Source: Periplaneta americana
Lineage: Eukaryota; Arthropoda; Insecta; Blattodea; Blattidae
Direction of reading: 5' to 3'
Length of the DNA stretch: 64,000 bases
NCBI RefSeq assembly: GCF_040183065.1
Contig: NC_091119.1
Location: 208,244,798-208,308,797, forward strand
How positions within the stretch are numbered: position 1 is the stretch's first letter; each line of letters begins with the position of its first letter. The notes beneath the pieces were generated by a model. That model searched no databases. It was not told the DNA's origin and saw nothing but the letters and a program-made list of their open reading frames with translations. Below are positions 56,624-64,000 of this stretch, one piece after another. Both the position numbers and the translations under genes were made by a program.

Positions 56624-59416
56624 AAGTCTAAAATGAATCTAACAGTTTATTTGTGACACATTCATAACATGAATTTGTTAACTGATTCATTTTATGCTCA
56701 CAAAAAATATAACTTAGGGGAAAATGAATTGGAAAAAGCTGTCTGAGAAAATGTGAAGAGGAAATAAAGTTTTTTGAGAACTGGCTTTGGGGAAAATGAA
56801 CTGGTAAAACCAAATCTTAGAAAGTTTATGTATTGGGAATAATGGGCCACAATGGATTTATTTACTTCACCGTTCAACAACTAATAAATAAATAATCATA
56901 ATTGAAATATCTGTACTTCAGTGTCATTTTAAGTGCACCAACTGCGGAATAAATAAACTAATGTTTTATGAGTCCTTTATCATACCTCATACGACAACAG
57001 TTTCAACGGAAGCAACAAGGATTTAAGTATTTTGCAAGCCCATAACAAATGCTTACTTTTCCCTTTATCATCTTTACGTCGTTGTTTCCATGGAAATTAA
57101 AAAAAAAAAAAAAAAAAACAATCTGCCTACCTACAATTTCCATCTTTGCTCAGCAGAAATTGACACAATTGTGACGATGAGCTTCGCGACGCCTGCGCTC
57201 TTTGGTCTTTTCGAGCTCCCCCCCCTCCCCTGAAACAGAGGCGCCGTCCAATAACGGGAAGACAAATATTAGACGGAGCTGGAGGCGTCCTCATTGTGAG
57301 TGGAAAATAAGGGAAAGAAGAATAGCCTGGCCGGCGCATCGTGCTCCGCATGCAGGCCTGTGTTTGTTCAGCGGTGTTATATTGCCGATGTGAATAGCAG
57401 CGCTGGGTACACAAGCGGGGCACCAACTGCGGTTATTACTGGAGGTGCGAGCGCCATCAAGTCATTGTGCCGCTAAATATTTTGAGAACTGTAATGTACT
57501 GCATTGCCAGCTCCAGATTTCTGCTCAGGTCTGATTCATTGCCTCTCGAATAATAAGGATAACATAATGCACCATTGTAATGAACTGTTTGAAAAGTGTA
57601 CGCATATTTATATGATATACGTATAGTCCATACTATTGGAACAAGTTAGGAGCGTTACCGAGAGACGTCAGAAGCTTAGTACACAAGCTGTGAAGCGACG
57701 ACATTCTCTTTATGTCCAATTAAAAAGAAAATATGAAATGATTATATTAATTGAAGTAAATTTATTAAAATAATATAGTGACATAAAAAGGATAATTTTC
57801 CGCAGAAAATGTTTTCCCTACTTTATTTGTACGGAAAAAATTCCACCTTAGCAAATTGGTGCTTTCTTTTTCTCCTCTTCCAGATCAGATTCAAGGACTG
57901 TACAACGTACAGGGAGTTATATATAGTGAGGGTCACATAAGAATAGTTTCTAAACAGCAAATATTGCCGTCTTGTCAGTGTTGCCAACTTACCAGATATC
58001 ACACGATCCTACATACTGAATGACTTATTTACTTACCGTACTTTATCTTTATGTTGGAAGGTTATTCTAAATAATTCAATAATATGTAACATATTTTCGT
58101 AGGCAAACTATACGAGAAAGGGATCAACATGTCAAGTATTTTGTCTGGCAATACGAAATTCATTGGTTTGACTAAACAATTGACTCACGAGACCTAACCT
58201 AAAAATGTATTTTGACCACATGAAATTATTAGTACTAACACCGAAAACTTACCTGATTATAGTCTTGAATTATAACCACAACGCAACATAAAATAACTAT
58301 TATGTATTAACATTAATACTGATATTAATTAATTATTAGTATGTTCAAATTTCACTAGCTTCCAGTAACCGGCTGAGAAGTATAGTACAATTTTAATTTC
58401 ATGTAATTCCAGTATCGAAAAATATTGTCGATATTTGTCTCAGCTGCCAACATACTAGTTAAAAAATCACTGCTATTTGTAGTATTTGTCAATATCGAAA
58501 TTCGAAACGAAGTTGGCAAAAGGAAATTCAACCTGCAAACTAGAAAATCACCATAATTTACTAGCATATGTAGTAATGGGGGAAAATTGGTTAGGTTTCA
58601 CTCTTAGGGTATGAAGTAAGCTGACCCGGACTATAAGTAGGGACACTGCCCGTCGGTATCTTTGATGTAGCAGTGACTGATTTCAATTACCTTCAAACCA
58701 GCTGAACCTTCTTGAACGTGAGATTCTGCTTTTTCCGTAGAGCTGGCGCTGACATCACATCAGCTAGCAGTCGACACAGCGGAAAAATAACAGAGATACA
58801 ATTAATACATCTGGGTACATTATGTACTCAAACAAAATAAACTGGACCGATGAAATAATAAGTCCGCCATTATCTGTAATGTAGAGTTCCTTTATGACGT
58901 TAACCCCATCAACAATTAAAATACATAATGATGTGATATCAGTGATAATGGAAAAACAAAACTTCTATAAAAAGTAAAATCATACACCTATTATATTGTA
59001 TACAAATATTAAACGAATTTGATACATAATTTTATAATATATTAGATTATTTTATAATATAATTTATTATACACGAAACATAAAAAATATTATTACAGCA
59101 GTTTGTCACTGAGAGACAAGGAAAAGCTGTTAACTTGAATTTATTGGAAGCAAAGCAGTTACTGCATTATGCAACAAGGTAGGCGATGTTTGGATCCTGT
59201 ACCTCAACTCTTATATTCAACTATTATCGAGGAACTGTAGCGTGTGACCTCTAGCGCTTGAAAGTGGAATTACACGGAGCCCATGCGCACAGAAAAACAA
59301 ACAAGAAAATTCGCTCAATGCCATTCTATACAATCCCTATTCGCTGGGCTGTACTGTACTACTCATTCAGTATTCAATATCGTCATTAGTCATCAGCTTA
59401 TCAAAAGGAAGTCATA
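56624..59416. other. No recognised gene; one CpG-rich patch
   Basis: 57127-57430 is CpG-rich with frames on both strands (99 codons minus, 63 codons plus), neither recognisable. An A run of 20 lies at 57099-57118. The remainder is AT-rich; repeat copies of an inverted character near 58350-58600 were not resolved. No supported genes. Confidence 0.4.
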
Positions 59417-60826
59417 AGTCATTTTTCTCGATTGCGAAATGTGCAAAACGTCCCATGAAAATATTAATGACACCGATTATTTTTCTCGATTGCGAAATGT
59501 GCAAAATGTACCATGAAAATATTAATGACACCGATTATTTTTTTCGATCGCGAAATGTGGAAAACGTCCCATGAAAATATTAAAGACACCGATTATTTTT
59601 CTCAATTGCGAAATGTGGAAAACGTCCCATGAAAATATTAAAGACACCGATTATTTTTCTCAATTGCGAAATGTGGAAAACGTCCCATGAAAATATTAAA
59701 GACACCGATTATTTTTCTCGATTGCCAAATGTGGAAAACGTCCCATGAAAATATTAAAGACACCTATTATTTTTCTCGATTGCCAAATGTGGAAAACGTC
59801 CCATGAAAATATTAAAGACACCGATTATTTTTCTCAATTGCGAAATGTGGAAAACGTCCCATGAAAATATTAAAGACACCGATTATTTTTCTCAATTGCG
59901 AAATGTGGAAAACGTCCCATGAAAATATTAAAGACACCGATTATTTTTCTCAATTGCGAAATGTGGAAAACGTCCCATGAAAATATTAAAGACACCGATT
60001 ATTTTTCTCAATTGCGAAATGTGGAAAACGTCCCATGAAAATATTAAAGACACCGATTATTTTTCTCAATTGCGAAATGTGGAAAACGTCCCATGAAAAT
60101 ATTAAAGACACCGATTATTTTTCTCAATTGCGAAATGTGCAAAACGTCCCATGAAAATATTAAAGACACCGATTATTTTTCTCAATTGCGAAATGTGGAA
60201 AACGTCCCATGAAAATATTAAAGACACCGATTATTTTTCTCAATTGCGAAATGTGGAAAACGTCCCATGAAAATATTAAAGACACCGATTATTTTTCTCA
60301 ATTGCGAAATGTGGAAAACGTCCCATGAAAATATTAAAGACACCGATTATTTTTCTCAATTGCGAAATGTGGAAAACGTCCCATGAAAATATTAAAGACA
60401 CCGATTATTTTTCTCAATTGCGAAATGTGGAAAACGTCCCATGAAAATATTAAAGACACCGATTATTTTTCTCAATTGCGAAATGTGGAAAACGTCCCAT
60501 GAAAATATTAAAGACACCGATTATTTTTCTCAATTGCGAAATGTGGAAAACGTCCCATGAAAATATTAAAGACACCGATTATTTTTCTCAATTGCGAAAT
60601 GTGGAAAACGTCCCATGAAAATATTAAAGACACCGATTATTTTTCTCGATTGCCAAATGTGGAAAACGTCCCATGAAAATATTAAAGACACCGATTATTT
60701 TTCTCAATTGCGAAATGTGGAAAACGTCCCATGAAAATATTAAAGACACCGATTATTTTTCTCAATTGCGAAATGTGGAAAACGTCCCATGAATATATTA
60801 TATTAACGACACCGATCTTTTTTCAT
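59417..60826. repeat. 58-bp satellite, about 24 copies
   Basis: The unit ccgattatttttctcaattg + cgaaatgtggaaaacgtccc + atgaaaatattaaagaca is 58 bp (for example 59841 to 59899). The first units (aatgaca, gtgcaaaac) and the last (aatatattatattaacgac) are diverged, and the interior is almost uniform. Rare variants include ctcgattgcc. No reading frame spans it. Confidence 0.96.
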
Positions 60827-61308
60827 GATTCAGTGTAATTCTTTCGTCCCCATTGCTCGCCAGTAACCGAAGTCCCCCACCGCTCAGTTGCGATCTGTGA
60901 CGAAAACACATCAACACGAGTTATGAAGGGGATGGTTGTGTATCATTTTAATGTAGTGCCGCGCGGTGACTGGAGGACAAATTAATCTGTTTGCAGGAGG
61001 CGTCCGCGCGAGGTCGGGTCCGGCAGGGGTGACGCGTGTGACTGAGTCAATACCCGGCGACGCGCCGCCTACGGCAAACCAACACCAAGACGCTTCTCAG
61101 CTTTCATTTGTTTTGTGGCCAAACAATGTGACGCTGCTTAGAGAATGGGAGGCAAGAGACTCCCCTGCACAGCTTTCCGTCCCCAGGGAGGTCAAAAATA
61201 AAGAAAGCTGTGTCGTGATTATGACTAAATCGGATAGAGTGCATTGTGCTCTGCAGCCATTGGCAGGGGTATCGAAACTAGTCTTTTTAGTACGCCTATT
61301 TTCTTTTA
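60827..61308. other. GC-rich unassigned segment
   Basis: CpG-rich between 60950 and 61090. A 120-codon plus-strand frame (60966-61328) has no domain and runs into the SINE that follows, so coding is doubtful. Confidence 0.4.
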
Positions 61309-61552
61309 TTTTTTACTTGGTTATTTAACGACACTGTATCAACTACTGGGTTATTTAGCGTCGCGGAATTGGTGATAGCTAGATGGTATTTGACGAGATG
61401 AGGCCGAGGATTCGCCATAGATTACCTGACACTCGCCTTACGGTTGGGGAAAACCTCGAAAAAAAAAAAAAAAACCCAACCAGGTAATCAGTCCAAGCGG
61501 GAATCGAACCCAAGCTCAATCAGCAGGCAAACGTGTTTCCGACCGAGCTAAA
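61309..61552 (-). mobile_element. tRNA-derived SINE (related head variant)
   Basis: Minus orientation: A box tagctcggtcggaaacacg and B box gggttcgattcccgc on the complement near the right end, the body with aatcagtccaagcg, an internal A run (61460-61475) and the shared 3' part tggttatttaacgacactgt. The 5' head differs from family 2, the tail is similar. Confidence 0.8.
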
Positions 61553-61627
61553 AATGTCCTCCCTTGACTGCTACACATTGCTGACACCTTCTTATGATAT
61601 TATTATTAACTTTCACAAGTTCAGCAG

Positions 61628-61887
61628 TCCACACCTGTGGAGTAACGGTCAGAGCGTCTGGCCGCGATACCAGGTGGCCCGGGTTCGATTCCCTGTCGGG
61701 ACAAGTTACCTGGTTGAGTTTTTTTTCCGGAGTTTTCCCTCAACTCAATATGAGCAAATGCTGGGTAACTTTTGGTGCTGGACCCCGGACTCATTTCACC
61801 GGCATTATCACCTTCATCTCACTCAGACGCTAAATAACCAAAGATGTTGATAAAGCGTCTTAAAATAACCTACTGAAAAAAAAAAAA
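61628..61887 (+). mobile_element. Full-length tRNA-derived SINE (family 2) with 12-bp TSD
   Basis: caagttcagcag flanks the unit exactly (61616-61627, 61888-61899). The tRNA-like head has A box gtggagtaacggtcagagcg and B box gggttcgattccctg. The body contains acaagttacctggttgagtt, gctgggtaacttttggtgct and gactcatttcaccggcatta. The 3' end is aaaataacctactg plus a 12-base A tail. Best reference copy of this family in the window. Confidence 0.93.
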
Positions 61888-61899
61888 CAAGTTCAGCAG

Positions 61900-62269
61900 C
61901 ACTGACTCCATTTCAGCTCTTATGTAGTCTTTTACGATCATTTACTGGACCTGTTTCTTTGAATTTTTTAGCTAGGTTTTTTTTTTTTACACAAGGTACG
62001 TGTCTGTTTGGAAATTTCTGTCGGAACTTGCGTCGTGTTTTGGCACAAGATTTTCTGTATTTTATGTAAGTATTACTGTATAAATATAGGCTACACGCGC
62101 TCACGTAATGGAAGTGGCATTGGAACTAAACACTTTACACACTAATCATTAACTTCACACAAATAAGTAAGCACAGCTCAGAAATGAAGAGCATTGGAGT
62201 ATGCATCCATCTCGTACGGCAGCCAGTCTAGCACTGAGACTGCCAAGCGGGAACTGCGTCATCAACGTG
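61900..62269. other. No recognised feature
   Basis: A short unrecognised minus-strand frame (62104-61913). No repeats with a partner were found. Confidence 0.5.
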
Positions 62270-62272
62270 TTA

Positions 62273-63061
62273 AGGCTGGTTCATAATAAACCGGAAACGA
62301 CAATCGGAACGAAAACGAAAATGGTAAAATTGTTAAAATGTGTACATTTAAATGTGAGCATTCACAATTAAGGAAAAGCTTGCCGGAGCCCGGGATCGGA
62401 AACGGAGAGTTGACCAAGTTTCAACTTTGGCGTTCACGTTTCCGATCACAGCCCACTAGATTCATTCTATTGCCATCTAAAAGCTATTTCGTCGTCGTAT
62501 ATTTTGTAGCAAGAAGACCGTGACATAACCTATGCATTATTTTGTTCTGTGCTGTGCATCATGGAGCAAGTTTTATTTGACGAGATTCTAATATTGAGTG
62601 TTGAGGAAAATCCTCACGTTTACGATAAGCGGCGCGCCTCGTATAAAGATGATAAAATGAAGGAGAATACGTGGCTTTCAATAGCTGCATCTTTGAACAC
62701 CGATCGTAAGTGAATCATATTTTATTACTGTATTGGTTGTATTACACACTACATATTCATGCTTCAATTCAATAACTACTGTTGTGTTCATTTTTGTCCT
62801 ATTACAAATGTTTCTTCTCTAATTATTTTACGTTATGGTAGACTTAAAATAGGTTGTGATAATAAAGATGCATGGGCATATTTATAGTCCCGTACCTAAT
62901 GAAATGTTTCAGTTGAAATTTCGAAGTTGGTTAACCTGTGTTTATGTTGGCTGCCTTGTACTCATGAGAGAACGCCATTGGTCAATTATACACAAATAAC
63001 ATCAGAATGCGTAATATCGACTTTACATATCGTTATTGACATACATATCGATATGCATAGT
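62273..63061 (+). mobile_element. PIF/Harbinger-like element, copy C (interrupted)
   Basis: Begins aggctggttcataataaacc after TTA (62270-62272) and aligns in opposite orientation to copies A and B through gacatacatatcgatatgca near 63056. It stops at 63061, where cagtagcggccggtcatcga starts unrelated sequence. The missing right end may lie beyond the window if this is an insertion. Contains the 61-codon frame (62338-62523) and the MADF-like exon (62561-62705). Confidence 0.85.
62561..62705 (+). CDS. MADF-like first exon, Harbinger-like copy C
   Basis: ATG at 62561 starts MEQVLFDEILILSVEENPHV, then YDKRRASYKDDKMKENTWLS and IAASLNTD. A consensus donor GATC|GTAAGTG follows at 62705/62706. Length (145 nt) and phase are identical to copy A. 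An upstream 61-codon frame (62338-62523) ends 37 bases before this ATG and would act as an upstream ORF if transcribed from the terminal repeat. The downstream exons are not visible in the element. Confidence 0.5.
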
Positions 63062-63110
63062 CAGTAGCGGCCGGTCATCGAAATCCTCGGTGAGGCCAGA
63101 TGCAACTAGT
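63062..63110 (+). mobile_element. Probable hAT left terminus
   Basis: cagtagcggccggtcatcga followed by aatcctcggtgaggccaga is the pattern of a hAT end (CAGTGGCGGC..GTGAGGC-like, from memory). It begins exactly where Harbinger-like copy C is broken. The expected 8-bp duplication would be tgcatagt (63054-63061). The other end is not in the window. Confidence 0.5.
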
Positions 63111-63189
63111 TTAAGTGCTTCCGATAGGAAATGTTTGTTTATGATATTAACTATTATTGTTATTATATTATTAATATCATTATTACTGT

Positions 63190-63335
<146 letters not shown>

Positions 63336-64000
63336 ACTATTAATGAAAAATAATAATTTCACTCACCAAATAAGCTGTTATGCTCTGAGTTTCAGTGATT
63401 GTTTCAGTGTGATGAAGCAACCCACATTATGTGTTGAAATTCCCCTTTCTTTCTTTTCTTTTTATTTATTTTCCTTTGGCAGCAACAAACGAGGCCAAGA
63501 GAAGTTTATTTGCATCACATTACCACTTAACCATTTATGTTGCCCATATCAGGATGCAATAGAAACTCGCGTTTTAAGATTACCTGTCAGAAAAATTGTC
63601 AGCGATGTCGTAGGTATCTCGGTAGTCTTTCTCTTTATTTAAAACTTCCTTTATTTCAGTATTATTTCTTCTCGAAAAAGGATACTCTAACAATGAATTA
63701 ACTACACCAGCATTATTTCTTTCATTTATTTCTGTTTATATTTTCCCGAAATATATAACATTGGCCCAGATTCGCTACTGTACTACGAAGTACAATAGTA
63801 CAACACCCTCGCTTATGTCATAAACTAAGACATAAGCGGAAAGAATAGAGTGGGTCTCTGCCTGCCAAAGAGCTGGAGTTTGTGTTATTTATGGCCTATT
63901 TAGGAAGACAAGTCACCATTGCTATTCCCACCCCACACTACCCTCGAGGCCGGCCCATGGATGGGACGAGTGAAACCTGACCAGGCCAGCCGAATTGTGC
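63336..64000. other. Unassigned, with two small hairpins
   Basis: tgtact-acga-agtaca (63779-63794) and cgcttatgtc/gacataagcg (63810-63819 and 63829-63838, nine-base loop) are adjacent perfect hairpins. A 99-codon frame (63343-63642) is unrecognised. If the hAT terminus at 63062 is real, this is its interior. Confidence 0.45.

Overview
Organism and overall character. This is a gene-poor, AT-rich animal genomic window made almost entirely of mobile elements, their debris and tandem repeats. The mix of transposon classes (non-LTR retrotransposons, tRNA-derived SINEs, hAT, PIF/Harbinger-like, pogo-like and mariner-like elements) points to an insect. The LINE reverse transcriptase C-termini, the SINE heads and the abundance of TAGGCCTA resemble what I know from cockroach genomes such as Periplaneta. 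That attribution rests on memory of those families and no search was run. I see no complete host protein gene, rRNA, CRISPR or prokaryotic feature. The only candidate host coding piece is a small secreted-peptide-like reading frame at 20885-21097 (minus).

Layout, left. LINE 3' ends occupy 1-431 and 1264-2105, with an inverted repeat between them and a tRNA-derived SINE at 2624-2720. A 64-bp satellite with a 448-bp higher-order repeat fills 3911-6349. A hAT element with an exact 8-bp target duplication is at 7719-8746. From 9.6 to 13.3 kb, two truncated copies of one LINE family sit inside (TAA/ATT)n microsatellites, with a Thr/Ser-coding 27-bp minisatellite between them. A long-TIR MITE (13433-14025) and the first of three related Harbinger-like elements (15186-16078) follow.

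Layout, middle. A second hAT element with exact 8-bp duplications (19554-20724) lies next to the secreted-peptide candidate. A cluster of LINE fragments and a SINE fills 21.9-27.8 kb. A degenerate hAT with a recognisable transposase C-terminus is at 29152-29997. A 5'-truncated LINE with 10-bp target duplications spans 30808-32629. TTTA-rich sequence follows, then a mariner-like element with 107-bp TIRs and a DD41D-type catalytic spacing (37788-38780), then a 34-bp satellite of about 68 copies (40047-42356).

Layout, right. The second Harbinger-like copy (43825-44708) adjoins another Harbinger-like element (44740-45720). A tandem SINE trimer occupies 46974-48025. A 2.9-kb pogo/Tigger-like element (49024-51951) has terminal and subterminal repeats, a broken transposase and a nested SINE hairpin. 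A fourth and a fifth copy of the 9.6-kb LINE family follow; the fifth is split by an 823-bp TTAA-flanked DNA element. A 568-bp foldback has 200-nt perfect arms, a 58-bp satellite fills 59417-60826, and two SINEs precede the third Harbinger-like copy (62273-63061), which is interrupted by what looks like a hAT terminus.

How the parts relate. There is no operon-like or pathway logic. What can be read is insertion history: SINE inside pogo, TTAA element inside LINE, hAT end inside Harbinger-like copy, LINE inside microsatellite. The most useful leads are the MADF-like exon kept open in three dispersed Harbinger-like copies, the secreted Cys-containing peptide candidate, the pogo element's repeated binding-site-like motif, and apparent gain of TAGGCCTA by short insertions.
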